Shown: positions 28,080 to 37,031 of the stretch, piece after piece
How positions within the stretch are numbered: position 1 is the first letter of the stretch
Layout of the letters: every line of letters starts with the position of its first letter
NCBI GenBank assembly: GCA_016937575.1
Contig: JAFHKN010000002.1
Coordinates: 1,674,001 to 1,738,000, forward strand
DNA length: 64,000 nucleotides
Origin: Roseomonas aeriglobus
Lineage (GTDB): Bacteria; Pseudomonadota; Alphaproteobacteria; Sphingomonadales; Sphingomonadaceae
Direction: 5' to 3'
Program-made: the position numbers and the translations under genes
Notes under the pieces: generated by a model
What the model saw: the letters and a program-made list of their open reading frames with translations, nothing else
Database searches by the model: none
Told to the model about the DNA's origin: nothing

Positions 28080-28955
28080 ATGGAAGCTGTCACTGCGTCC
28101 GACCTCGTCCGCCACTTCGGCGCCTGGCGCGATCGGGCAATGAACCAGCCCGTCTATATCCATCACCATGGTCGCCCGAAGCTGGTGCTGACCTCTGTCG
28201 ATTTCCTCGAACGCCTCGTTTCGTCACGCGATCAGGACAAACCGGATCGTGACGGCCTGGCGACCCTGCTCGACATGATGGATTCGATCGTTCTGGTCAC
28301 CGATCCTGACCTGTGCCTGATCGGCGTCAGTCCGCCGGCGCGCCACCTGCTGGGTCGGGTCGACTGGCGCGGCAAGACGCTGAACGATATCCTGCCCGAC
28401 GAAGTGCGCCCGTTCCTGCTCAGCGCAGTCGAAGCGGCACGGGCCGGCGGCGTCCCCGAACGCCTGCAACTCCGCCTGGGACGCGATGGCAGCCGTCGGG
28501 TCGATGTTTCGATCGAACCGTACGACGGCGGTGTCTGCATCGTCGGTCACGACCGCACGGCCCAGGAAATTCAGTCGTTGGCACGGGCGCGGATGCAGGC
28601 GATCGACGATATGGTCGGTCTGCTCGGTAATGTCGCGTGGCTGCAGATCAATCTGCGTGGATACATCGTCGACGCGTCCACGTCGTTCGAGCGCATGTCG
28701 GGGCTGGTCGCGGCCGCTTACCGCAGCGTACGATTGCCGACCTTGTTCGACCTGCCGACCCGCGTCGGCGTCGGCGATACGCTGGAACGCGCGATCGACA
28801 CCATGTCGGCCCATGCGGTTCGCGCGCGTCTCGTCGCGCAAGGGGGCACCATGATTCCGGTACGGATCGCCTTTTCAGGGGAGCTCCTGCGCGTGTCGGG
28901 CGATGCCGTTCTTGCCACGCTATCGATCGATCCCGTGTCGACGCACGCGGAATAA
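28080..28955 (+). CDS. PAS-domain regulator with an N-terminal Phd/YefM-like domain
   Basis: A 291-residue protein. Residues 1-50 (TASDLVRHFGAWRDRAMNQP, then VYIHHHGRPKLVLTSVDFLE) resemble the DNA-binding fold of Phd/YefM antitoxins. They are followed by two PAS-like modules: about 60-165 (LLDMMDSIVLVTDPDLCLIG, LNDILPDEVRPFL, VSIEPYDGGVCIVGHDRT) and about 175-285 (LLGNVAWLQINLRGYIVDAS). There is no kinase, cyclase or toxin partner, so it may be a one-component signal-responsive DNA-binding protein. ATG at 28080 is chosen because the Phd-like domain begins immediately; a GTG at 28038 would add 14 residues. A CtrA-like box lies upstream. Function is inferred. Confidence 0.75.
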   Translation: MEAVTASDLVRHFGAWRDRAMNQPVYIHHHGRPKLVLTSVDFLERLVSSRDQDKPDRDGLATLLDMMDSIVLVTDPDLCLIGVSPPARHLLGRVDWRGKTLNDILPDEVRPFLLSAVEAARAGGVPERLQLRLGRDGSRRVDVSIEPYDGGVCIVGHDRTAQEIQSLARARMQAIDDMVGLLGNVAWLQINLRGYIVDASTSFERMSGLVAAAYRSVRLPTLFDLPTRVGVGDTLERAIDTMSAHAVRARLVAQGGTMIPVRIAFSGELLRVSGDAVLATLSIDPVSTHAE

Positions 28956-29076
28956 TCGTCGATTACCGTAGTTAAGTCGTCATCAACCGCATCTTTACGC
29001 GGTTCGGTATAGGCTTTGCCCGAAGACAGAACCGACCGGCGCCGGCCGGGAATTTCTGACGGAGTGGTAACGGTCG

Positions 29077-29742
29077 ATGGTTTTCGCGACGACGCAAGGC
29101 GACAGGTCGAGTGACGCATGGAATGCGCTTGCGGGCTTGGTCGAAAACGACGGCAGCGCCCGCGAAGGCTTTGCCGCGTCGCTGCGGCGCCCCGATGCCC
29201 CCGCGCGCGATCTCGCCGATGCGGTCCATTGCCTGTGCTTGCTCCATGGCCGCCAGCCCGGCGTGATCGATTCGACGGCCGCGCGCCCCGTTTCCGATGC
29301 CGCGGTTGAATGGCTCGACGGGGCGACGGCCGCCTTTGCCGAAGAGCGGGCAAGCCTGGTCCGCCTCGTCGCAGCGGTTGGCCCGCTGCCAAGCACACCC
29401 GGCCAAGCCGAAACCGAAGCCGCCATCACCGCGCAGCGCCACGCCCTCGACATGCTGGCTACGTCCGACCGCAAGGGCTGCCCGATCGGCGCGTCTTTGG
29501 CGCTGGTGCTCGATTGGGCGGCGATCCGCGGCGTGCTCGACACCACAGCGGCACGGGTCGGCATCGACATCGCGCCGTCTGCCCTGCCCTCGCGGACTGA
29601 AACGGCCGCGCTGATCGGCGCGATCGCCGGCACTGCCCCCTTCGACCGTGCGCTGCTGTTCGGGGCGCAGCAACTGCTCGCCCAGCATCATGCGCTATGG
29701 CAATTGCTCGAGGCGCGCGCGGAGGCTCGCAACGCAGGCTAG
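29077..29742 (+). CDS. Hypothetical protein, His/Ala-rich helical
   Basis: A 221-residue soluble protein, mostly helical, with no motif that I can name. Features seen: WNALAGLVENDGSAREGFAA, DAVHCLCLLHGRQPGVID, and a long C-terminal helix FGAQQLLAQHHALWQLLEAR. No signal peptide or membrane segment. The stop TAG (29740-29742) uses the TA target site plus the first G of the mobile element that begins at 29742; without the element the codon would be TAA. It lies downstream of the PAS regulator in the same direction, with about 120 bases between. Confidence 0.7.
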   Translation: MVFATTQGDRSSDAWNALAGLVENDGSAREGFAASLRRPDAPARDLADAVHCLCLLHGRQPGVIDSTAARPVSDAAVEWLDGATAAFAEERASLVRLVAAVGPLPSTPGQAETEAAITAQRHALDMLATSDRKGCPIGASLALVLDWAAIRGVLDTTAARVGIDIAPSALPSRTETAALIGAIAGTAPFDRALLFGAQQLLAQHHALWQLLEARAEARNAG

Positions 29743-30020
29743 GGTCGGTATTCGATCAGGACGGGGATCGTGAACGCCCGCAGGTAGACGCTGGCAAGGA
29801 GTGCAGCGCAGCAGGTAGCAGTGCCACCTGCAAGAAAGCGACGCCGTCCAGCACCCTCCTGCAGGCGACCGCGAAGCGGCGGGCCGATCTTGACCCAGGG
29901 ACGGCGTCGCGAGCCACAATCCCCTGGGGTCACGATGCATCAGCATCGCTCCCCTCCTCGCGTCTTGCCCTGAACCAAAATCGGCTCCGTCACGACCCCG
30001 TCCTGATCGAGTACAGACCC
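29742..30020. mobile_element. Non-autonomous palindromic-end element (MITE-like, ~279 bp)
   Basis: The ends are inverted copies: left GGGTCGGTATTCGATCAGGA.. (29742 on) and the reverse complement of the right end GGGTCTGTACTCGATCAGGA.. (30020 back), about 30 bases with few mismatches. TA flanks both sides (29740-29741 and 30021-30022), consistent with a 2-bp target duplication as in some IS5-group elements. The inside has no transposase. The minus strand from 29933 has a 64-codon open frame whose end runs through the left repeat; I do not call it a gene. This element accounts for the whole 29743-30068 gap. Confidence 0.75.
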
Positions 30021-30068
30021 TAAGCACTGGCCCTTGGCGCGTCGCGGACGACCCGCTACGCATGCGCC

Positions 30069-30914
30069 ATGCGTTTCGAAGGCACTCAAAATTATGTGGC
30101 GACCGACGACCTGAAGGTCGCGGTCAATGCCGCCGTCACCCTCCGCCGTCCGCTTCTGGTCAAGGGCGAGCCCGGCACCGGCAAAACGGTGCTGGCGCAG
30201 GAGATCGCAAAGGCCGTCGGCGCTCCGCTGATCGAATGGAACGTCAAATCGACGACCAAGGCGCAACAGGGCCTGTACGAATATGACGCGGTCGCCCGCC
30301 TTCGCGACGGCCAACTGGGTGACCCACGGGTCCATGACATCGGCAATTACATCCGTCGCGGCAAATTGTGGGAAGCCTTCACCAGCCCCACCCTGCCCGT
30401 CCTGCTGATCGACGAGATTGACAAGGCCGACATCGAATTTCCGAACGATCTGCTCCAGGAACTCGATCGGATGGAGTTCCACGTCTACGAGACCAAGGAA
30501 ACGGTGCGCGCCGTCGACCGCCCGATCGTCGTGATCACGTCGAACAATGAAAAGGAGTTGCCCGACGCTTTCCTGCGGCGGTGCTTCTTCCACTATATCA
30601 AATTCCCCGATCGCGAGACGATGCAGGCGATCGTCGATGTCCATTTTCCCGGCATCCAGAAGCTGCTCGTGACCCGCGCGATGGACGTCTTCTACGAACT
30701 GCGCGAGGTGCCCGGTCTGAAGAAAAAGCCCAGCACGTCCGAACTGCTTGATTGGCTGAAGTTGCTGCTGCACGAGGACATGCCCCTGGAGGTGCTGCAG
30801 AACCGCGATCCGACGAAGGCGATCCCGCCGCTGCATGGCGCGCTGTTGAAGAACGAGCAGGACGTAATGCTGTTCGAACGGTTGGCCTTCATGGCCCGGC
30901 GTCAGGGGCGATGA
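30069..30914 (+). CDS. MoxR-family AAA+ ATPase
   Basis: A 281-residue MoxR ATPase. Walker A is GEPGTGKT (33-40), Walker B PVLLIDEIDKAD (D115, E116), sensor 1 ITSNNEKELP and the arginine region AFLRRCFFHYI. MoxR proteins act as chaperones for assembly or metallation of partner enzymes, usually with a von Willebrand factor A protein. The VWA partner is at 33025, separated by two unrelated genes. The start ATG at 30069 lies 48 bases from the mobile element end. The client enzyme is not apparent in this window. Confidence 0.93.
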   Translation: MRFEGTQNYVATDDLKVAVNAAVTLRRPLLVKGEPGTGKTVLAQEIAKAVGAPLIEWNVKSTTKAQQGLYEYDAVARLRDGQLGDPRVHDIGNYIRRGKLWEAFTSPTLPVLLIDEIDKADIEFPNDLLQELDRMEFHVYETKETVRAVDRPIVVITSNNEKELPDAFLRRCFFHYIKFPDRETMQAIVDVHFPGIQKLLVTRAMDVFYELREVPGLKKKPSTSELLDWLKLLLHEDMPLEVLQNRDPTKAIPPLHGALLKNEQDVMLFERLAFMARRQGR

Positions 30915-30981
30915 CCTTTCGACACGATACGGTAAGCCACGGTAACTGAATGGAAACCGCGACGCGGACATATCATCCGCG

Positions 30982-31527
30982 ATGTTCGACGGTGCGTTCA
31001 AGCGAATCGGGATCGGTCTGGCGCTGCTGACAGCGCCGGTTCCCGCGACAGCCTCCATCCTCGATTATGTCGGCCAGTGCGTGCCCTTCGCCCGTGCCGC
31101 GTCGGGTATCCAGATCTTCGGTGATGCCTGGACGTGGTGGGATCAGGCCAAGGGCCGCTATCCCCGCGGACACGAGCCGCGTGTCGGGGCTGTCGTGGCT
31201 TTTGCCCGCTCCGACAAGCTGCGCCTCGGCCATGTCGCGGTCGTCAGCCGTGTGGTCGAGCCACGCGTGCTGATGTTGACCCACGCCAACTGGTCTCGTC
31301 AGGACGGGCGGCGCGGCTTCGTCGAACAGGATGTGACGTTGTTCGACGTCTCGCCGGGTAACGACTGGTCGCAGGTGCGCGTCTGGTACAAGGGCGTGAC
31401 CGGCCTCGGCGGCTCCACCTACGCAGTCCACGGCTTCATCTACGGCCCGAAGGGGGCAACCACGCCGGAGTTGAGCGGCAGTCGCCCGGACTATGTCGGA
31501 TCGCTGATCGACGCCTACGGCGGCTGA
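30982..31527 (+). CDS. Exported CHAP-domain amidase/peptidase
   Basis: A 181-residue protein with a signal peptide (residues 1-24, IGLALLTAPVPATA) and a CHAP domain. The catalytic Cys is C33 (GQCVPFAR), the histidine is H84 (RLGHVAVVSR), and the third polar residue is N103 (HANW). CHAP enzymes cleave peptidoglycan peptides or glutathionylspermidine-like amides, so an extracytoplasmic cell wall role is likely. It is of usual length for sphingomonad CHAP proteins. It lies 67 bases after the MoxR gene and is probably unrelated to it. Confidence 0.85.
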   Translation: MFDGAFKRIGIGLALLTAPVPATASILDYVGQCVPFARAASGIQIFGDAWTWWDQAKGRYPRGHEPRVGAVVAFARSDKLRLGHVAVVSRVVEPRVLMLTHANWSRQDGRRGFVEQDVTLFDVSPGNDWSQVRVWYKGVTGLGGSTYAVHGFIYGPKGATTPELSGSRPDYVGSLIDAYGG

Positions 31528-31576
31528 TGCGCGGATTGACGCGGCGTTAACCACGCAGGCCATAGCGTCGACCACG

Positions 31577-32974
31577 ATGGAGACAGTGCCCGCCCCCAGT
31601 CTTACGCGCCGGGAATGGACGATCGTCCTGGCCCTGGCCGCCGGCGCACTCGTGCTGCGGATCGCGATGGGACAAGGGGCCCTATGGCTGGACGAGGCCT
31701 GGTCGGCGATGCACGCACAGGCGGCGCACACCCCGCTCGGCGTGTTCCTCGGCATCAATCACGACAATAATCATCATCTGAACAGCCTGTGGATGCAATG
31801 GGTCGGGATCGACGCCCCGCCCGTGCTCCAGCGTGCGCTTGCTATCGTCACGAGCACGGCGACGGTCGTTGTCGCCGCGATGCTCGCGCGTCGGGACAGT
31901 TGGCCGGCGGCGCTGGTCGCCGCGACGATCTTCGCGGTGTCGCCGTTCTTTGCACATTATGGGTCGGAGGCGCGCGGCTATGCCCCGATGATGCTCGCGC
32001 TGCTGATGGTCCTCCTGCGAACCCAGCATTGGTTGGACGGCGGGATGCGGCCAACGGCGGCGCTCGTCCTCTGGAGCGTGATCGGCGTCTTGTCGCAGCT
32101 GACGATGGTCGTCGGTCTGGTCGCAGTCACGGGGTGGGCGCTTATGACGCTGGCGCGGCGCATGCCGTTCCGGACAGCAGTTGCCGAGACCGCGCGGACA
32201 TTTGCCCCCGCGGCGATCGCCGGCGCGCTCGTGCTGGGCGGCATCCTGCTGGCAGCCAAGCTGAATTCCGGCGGGATGCGCTTCGGCGCCTATCTCGCCT
32301 ATACCGGCCATGACCAGTTGCGCGCGCTGTTCTCGATCACCGGATACACGATCGCTAATCCCGTGATTGCTGCCTGGCCCGCCCTCGCCCTGCTCGTGGT
32401 CCTCATGCTTGCGACCCGCCAACGCAGTCCGCGCGTTGCCTTTTACTGGCTGGCGCTGGTCGCGTTTCCCGCGGCCGTGGCGGTGCTCCAGCCGGGCAAT
32501 CCGGGTCATGCCCGCTATTATGCGCTGATGGCGGTCGCGATCGCGCTGATGCTGAGTGATGTCGCGGGCACCTGGATTCGCACGGGCGGTCGGCGGCGCG
32601 TGGCAGCGCTTACCGCCGTGGCGCTGCTGGTCGGGGCTAGTCTGATCGAGGACGCGCGGCTGATCCGCAACCAGCGCGGCGATCCCGGACGGGCCATTGT
32701 CGCGATGCGACAGGTCGCGCCGCGCGGAACCGGCATTCTCGTCGATCGGCAAAGCGCCGTGCCGGTCGTCACCGCCGCCGCTCTGGTCCACCAATATCCT
32801 CTGCGAATTACCCGGCAGGACTGTTCGGGCGCGCCTTTCCTCTTCATCGATCGCTACGACGACGAGGCGTTTCCCGAGATCGAGCGGCGCTGCGGGCGCG
32901 TCTATGTCCCCTTCGCCACCCTGCGGGCAGTCGGCATGACCAATTTTCACTGGCGGCTGTTCCGCCTGCGCTAG
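31577..32974 (+). CDS. GT-C glycosyltransferase (family 39-like membrane protein)
   Basis: A 465-residue protein with about ten transmembrane helices, typical of dolichyl/undecaprenyl-phosphate sugar transferases. The first luminal loop has the acidic motif ALWLDEAWSAMH (residues 35-46), the D-E catalytic pair of the PMT/ArnT-like clan. Later segments include PFFAHYGSEARGYAPMMLA, a second conserved loop. It likely transfers a lipid-linked sugar to an envelope molecule; the substrate is unknown. ATG at 31577 follows CGACCACG, with no strong ribosome-binding site. It sits between the CHAP gene and the VWA gene. Confidence 0.85.
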   Translation: METVPAPSLTRREWTIVLALAAGALVLRIAMGQGALWLDEAWSAMHAQAAHTPLGVFLGINHDNNHHLNSLWMQWVGIDAPPVLQRALAIVTSTATVVVAAMLARRDSWPAALVAATIFAVSPFFAHYGSEARGYAPMMLALLMVLLRTQHWLDGGMRPTAALVLWSVIGVLSQLTMVVGLVAVTGWALMTLARRMPFRTAVAETARTFAPAAIAGALVLGGILLAAKLNSGGMRFGAYLAYTGHDQLRALFSITGYTIANPVIAAWPALALLVVLMLATRQRSPRVAFYWLALVAFPAAVAVLQPGNPGHARYYALMAVAIALMLSDVAGTWIRTGGRRRVAALTAVALLVGASLIEDARLIRNQRGDPGRAIVAMRQVAPRGTGILVDRQSAVPVVTAAALVHQYPLRITRQDCSGAPFLFIDRYDDEAFPEIERRCGRVYVPFATLRAVGMTNFHWRLFRLR

Positions 32975-33024
32975 ACCGTCGCGCAGGCTTGCGTCGGCGG
33001 CGACCCACGGCCACAACGCCCACC

Positions 33025-34203
33025 ATGTTCCTCGCCTTTCTGGACGAACTGCGTGCCGCCGGTATTCCGGCGAGCCTGAAGGAGCATCTGCTGCTGCTCG
33101 AAGCGCTCGACCGTGACGTGATCGAGCAGACACCAGAGGCGTTCTACTATCTCGCCCGCGCGACCTTCGTGAAGGACGAAGGCCTTCTCGACCGGTTCGA
33201 CCAGGTCTTCGCCAAGGTATTCCGCGGTATCGCCACCAGCTCCGGCGTGCAGGGTGCCGACATTCCCGAAGACTGGCTGAAGGCCGTCGCCGAGAAATTC
33301 CTGAGCCCCGAGGAGATGGCGAAGATCGAATCGCTCGGCTCGTGGGACGAGATCATGGAGACTCTGAAGAAGCGGCTCGAGGAACAACAGGGGCGCCACC
33401 AGGGCGGCAACAAGTGGATCGGCACGGGCGGGACGTCGCCCTACGGCAACTCGGGCTACAACCCGGAGGGCGTCCGCATCGGCGGGGAGAGCCGGCACAA
33501 GCGCGCGATCAAGGTCTGGGACCAGCGCGAGTTCCGGAATCTCGACAGCACGCGCGAGCTGGGAACGCGCAACATCAAGGTGGCGCTACGCCGCCTGCGC
33601 CGCTTCGCGCGCGAAGGCGCGGCCGATGAGCTGGATATCGACGGCACGATCGAGGGGACCGCGAAACAGGGTTGGCTCGACGTCCGCATGCGGCCGGAAC
33701 GCCACAATGCGGTGAAGCTGTTGCTGTTTCTCGACGTCGGCGGATCGATGGATCCATTCATCAAGCTCTGCGAAGAGCTATTCTCCGCCGCGACGTCGGA
33801 GTTCAAGAACCTCGAATTCTTCTACTTCCACAATTGCCTGTACGAAGGCGTGTGGAAGGATAATCGTCGCCGCTTCACCGAACGCACGCCGACCTGGGAC
33901 GTGCTCCACAAATTCGGGCATGACTACAAGGTCGTGCTGGTCGGTGACGCGGCAATGAGCCCGTATGAGATCACCCACCCCGGGGGGTCGGTGGAACATA
34001 TGAACGAGGAAGCCGGCGCCGTCTGGCTGAAGCGGCTGACGAACACCTATCCCGCGACGATCTGGCTAAATCCGTCGCCGGAGGATCATTGGGGCTATTC
34101 GCAATCGACCCGAATCATCCGGGAGCTGCTGAACGACCGCATGTACCCCCTGACGCTTGCGGGGCTCGACGCGGCGATGCGCGAGCTGGTCCGCAAGAAC
34201 TAA
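33025..34203 (+). CDS. VWA-domain CoxE-like protein (MoxR partner)
   Basis: A 392-residue protein of the CoxE/VWA family. Residues 1-110 are helical (FLDELRAAGIPASLKEHLLL), followed by the linker GGNKWIGTGGTSPYGNSGYN and the VWA domain from about 230. The metal-ion site reads LFLDVGGSMDPF; the DxGxS form is normal for this subfamily. C-terminal segments include FGHDYKVVLVGDAAMSPYEI and WLNPSPEDHWGYSQST. Together with the MoxR ATPase at 30069 it likely forms a MoxR-VWA chaperone pair. ATG at 33025 opens the conserved region. The stop overlaps the stop of the convergent HPt gene. Confidence 0.93.
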   Translation: MFLAFLDELRAAGIPASLKEHLLLLEALDRDVIEQTPEAFYYLARATFVKDEGLLDRFDQVFAKVFRGIATSSGVQGADIPEDWLKAVAEKFLSPEEMAKIESLGSWDEIMETLKKRLEEQQGRHQGGNKWIGTGGTSPYGNSGYNPEGVRIGGESRHKRAIKVWDQREFRNLDSTRELGTRNIKVALRRLRRFAREGAADELDIDGTIEGTAKQGWLDVRMRPERHNAVKLLLFLDVGGSMDPFIKLCEELFSAATSEFKNLEFFYFHNCLYEGVWKDNRRRFTERTPTWDVLHKFGHDYKVVLVGDAAMSPYEITHPGGSVEHMNEEAGAVWLKRLTNTYPATIWLNPSPEDHWGYSQSTRIIRELLNDRMYPLTLAGLDAAMRELVRKN

Positions 34204-34493
34204 AGGCGCTCGACGGCCCGGCGCAGCTTGCGCAGCGTTTCGGCGTCGCCCGCCGGCGCGTTCGCGGCGTCGCCGGCCAATGCCATCAGCCGCACGGCGC
34301 CGAAGCTGGCGGCCAGCCCCTTCAGGCGCAGGGCTTGATCGATCCACTGCGCGCTGCCGTCGGCGCGCGTCATCGCGGTCACGCCCGCCTTTGCGCTGTC
34401 GAGAAAGACTTCGCGCAGCTCCGCGATCAGCGCGGGGTCGTCGCCGACTGCGGCGGCCAGCGTCGCGTCGATTGCTCCGGGGTCATATGCCAT
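34200..34493 (-). CDS. HPt-like protein lacking the phosphoryl histidine
   Basis: A 97-residue four-helix protein of the HPt fold: AELREVFLDSAKAGVTAM, QWIDQALRLKGLAASFGAVR, LMALAGDAANAP. In real HPt domains the central helix reads AH-x-LKG; here it is ALRLKG, so the phospho-accepting histidine is replaced by leucine. It may bind a receiver domain without phosphotransfer. ATG at 34493; sequence upstream of it is not HPt-like. Convergent and overlapping the VWA stop. Confidence 0.75.
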   Translation of the reverse strand: MAYDPGAIDATLAAAVGDDPALIAELREVFLDSAKAGVTAMTRADGSAQWIDQALRLKGLAASFGAVRLMALAGDAANAPAGDAETLRKLRRAVERL

Positions 34494-34579
34494 GGCCGGA
34501 AAGCTACGGGCGGCATGTTTAAGGCGAGGTTGCCGCAGCCCCCTGTCACGCGGCGCATTTCGTGATAGGTGTCCCATTT

Positions 34580-36868
34580 ATGAACGGGGGTTCGCGCATC
34601 ATCGGTCTGCGTCCGGCGACGGACGAGGAACTGGCTCAGGATTTTCCGGCCTTGGCGACACAGGAGACGGGGCTGGACGAGGATCCCTATATCGCGCTGT
34701 ACGAACCCGACACGCCGCGCTTCACCTGGGCGCTGCCGGTGCTGGGCGGACTGGTATCGGTCGGCTGGGTCGGCGCAATGCTGTGGTTCGCGCGTGACGC
34801 CTTTCCGCTACCGCCGGTCGCGTTCGTCCAGTTCGCCGCAGCTCTGTGCGTCGTGCCGACACTGGTCGCCGTGCTGTGCCTGCTCGCGTTGCGGACGAGC
34901 CGCGCAGAGGCGCATCGCTTCGGCGCCACGGCACGCGCGATGCGGGCGGAAGCCGCCAACCTCGAGCGTACCGTAGCCAGTCTTGGGGATCGCATAGCCG
35001 CAAACCGCGAATCGCTCGTCGAACAGGCGACGATCCTGTCGCAGATCGGCGATGTCGCGTCCGATCGGCTCCGCTCGCTGGGCGGTCAGATCACCGCCGA
35101 GGCGCAGCTCCTCGAAAATCTGTGCGGCACCATCACCCAGGCGTCGTCCAACGCCGAACGCGCCCTGGCCAATGTCTTCGACGCGCTGCCCAAGGCGCAT
35201 GCCGAATGGACCGGCATGGCGCAGTCGATCGAGGCGGTCGGGCTGAACGCCTCCACCCACGCTGCCGCGCTCGACACGCAATTGTCGGCCCTCGCCGAGC
35301 GCGGTCGCAGCGCGGAAGAGATCGCGTCCGGCGCAGCCGCCCGACTGGCGGCGCATGTGCAACGCACCGAAAGCGCGACCGAGGCGGCGGCCCAGCGGCT
35401 CGATACCGCAGCCGCACAGATGGGCGATTCGGTCGACGCCGTGCTCGAACGGGCGGCCGAAGCGATCGACGAAGCCCGCAAGGGCATCGCGGCGCAGGGC
35501 GAGGCAATGCTGGCGATGATCGCCGCCAGCCAGGCCGCGCTGGAAAAGACGGGTCGCGACGGGGCCGACGCGCTGCAATCGCGGCTGCAGGACGTCGAGG
35601 GAGTCGTCGTCCGCATCTCCGAGAAGCTGGGTGCCGAGCGTCACGAGAGCGACGCCCTGTTCGAAACGCTGGTACTGAACGTCGACGGCGCGACCGAGCA
35701 GCTCGATCGGATGCATAGCGAGGGGATGGCCAAGAGCCAGGCTCTGGCCGCGTCGATCAGCGCGCTGACCGTGTCGACCGAGGCAATGCGCGAGACGATG
35801 CGCGTCGGCGATGCGACCGCGCGGACGCTGATCGGCACGACCGAAGAGCTGCTGACCGCACTCGATGCTTCGTCGCGCGAGCTCGACGAAACCCTGCCCG
35901 ACGCGATCGCGCGGCTCGACCAGCGCATTGTCGAGACGCGGCGCCTGGTCGGCGCGGCAAAGCCCGAACTGCTGGCGCTGGTGACCGCGGCCGAGAGCAC
36001 GCATGTCGCGGTGGAGGCCGTCAATGCGCTGGTCACGACCGAACGCGAGAAGCTGGCGGAGATCACCGCGACGCTGACCGAAGCTCTCGACATCGGGCAG
36101 GACAAGGCGCTGACGATGGACAGCGTCGTCGGCGACGCCATCGCCAAGACCCGCCGCTTTGCCGAAGACGCCGCGCCGCAACTGGTCGAAGCGCTCGGCC
36201 GGATTCGCGAAACCGCCGATCGCGCCGCCGACAGCGCGCGTGCGGTATTGACCGGGGTCATTCCGGAAGCCGCGACCGCGATCGAACGCGCCAGCGCCGA
36301 TGCGGTCCGCCAGGCCTTTGCACGCGCCCTGCCCCAACCGCTTGCCGAACTGCGCGACGCGTCGGAAGGCGCGGTCGAGGCGGCAACCCGCGCGTCGGAA
36401 CGCCTGTCGCAGCAGTTGATGACGATCGCCGAATCGACCGCGACGATCGAGGCGCGGATCGATGCCGAGCGAGCCGAGCGCGAGGCGAGCAATCAGGACA
36501 ATTTCGCGCGCCGGGTGTCGTTGCTGATCGAGGCACTCAATTCCTCGTCGATCGACATCACGAAGACCTTCTCTCACGAAGTCTCCGACAGCGCCTGGTC
36601 GGCCTATCTGAAGGGTGACCGCGGCGTCTTCACCCGCCGCGCGGTGCGCCTTCTCGATGCCGGCGAGGCCCGGGAGATTGCGCGACTGCATCAGGAAGAC
36701 CCCGAGTTTCGCGAGCACGTCAATCGCTACATCCACGATTTCGAGGCGATGTTGCGCCAGATTCTGACCCAGCGCGACGGATCGCCGCTGGGCGTGACGT
36801 TGCTGTCGTCCGACATGGGCAAATTGTACGTCGCGCTGGCCCAGGCGATCGAGCGGTTGCGGGCTTAA
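34580..36868 (+). CDS. Large membrane-anchored coiled-coil protein
   Basis: A 762-residue protein with an acidic N-terminus (residues 1-45), two transmembrane helices (about 48-67 and 77-100), and roughly 500 residues of Ala/Glu-rich coiled coil with heptad-like repeats (SLGDRIAANRESLVEQATIL, TEAMRETMRVGDATARTLIG). The conserved-looking C-terminal domain (about 640-762) includes RRVSLLIEALNSSSIDITKT and AMLRQILTQRDGSPLGVTLL. It resembles structural or polarity proteins seen in alphaproteobacteria, with apolipoprotein-like helices, but I cannot name it. ATG at 34580 with AGGTG upstream; a GTG at 34562 is an alternative. The opposite strand also stays open over this region, which reflects codon bias only. 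Confidence 0.85.
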   Translation: MNGGSRIIGLRPATDEELAQDFPALATQETGLDEDPYIALYEPDTPRFTWALPVLGGLVSVGWVGAMLWFARDAFPLPPVAFVQFAAALCVVPTLVAVLCLLALRTSRAEAHRFGATARAMRAEAANLERTVASLGDRIAANRESLVEQATILSQIGDVASDRLRSLGGQITAEAQLLENLCGTITQASSNAERALANVFDALPKAHAEWTGMAQSIEAVGLNASTHAAALDTQLSALAERGRSAEEIASGAAARLAAHVQRTESATEAAAQRLDTAAAQMGDSVDAVLERAAEAIDEARKGIAAQGEAMLAMIAASQAALEKTGRDGADALQSRLQDVEGVVVRISEKLGAERHESDALFETLVLNVDGATEQLDRMHSEGMAKSQALAASISALTVSTEAMRETMRVGDATARTLIGTTEELLTALDASSRELDETLPDAIARLDQRIVETRRLVGAAKPELLALVTAAESTHVAVEAVNALVTTEREKLAEITATLTEALDIGQDKALTMDSVVGDAIAKTRRFAEDAAPQLVEALGRIRETADRAADSARAVLTGVIPEAATAIERASADAVRQAFARALPQPLAELRDASEGAVEAATRASERLSQQLMTIAESTATIEARIDAERAEREASNQDNFARRVSLLIEALNSSSIDITKTFSHEVSDSAWSAYLKGDRGVFTRRAVRLLDAGEAREIARLHQEDPEFREHVNRYIHDFEAMLRQILTQRDGSPLGVTLLSSDMGKLYVALAQAIERLRA

Positions 36869-37031
36869 GGGTTCCCGCCAGCGCCCCATAGCTGGTTATC
36901 GCGAGGGAAGTCGCGGGATGTGGCATCGCCGGCCAGTCCCGCATCCACATGCGGAAAGAGCCGGACTGAGGTAGAAGCGCAGTCGAGCGCAGACCGCGAA
37001 ACGATAATCGACGCCGGTCTGCGAGACGCGT

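Noticed and set aside
34808..36889. Long antisense open frame over the coiled-coil gene
   Set aside because: Pure shadow of repetitive Ala/Glu codons; no start context or homology.
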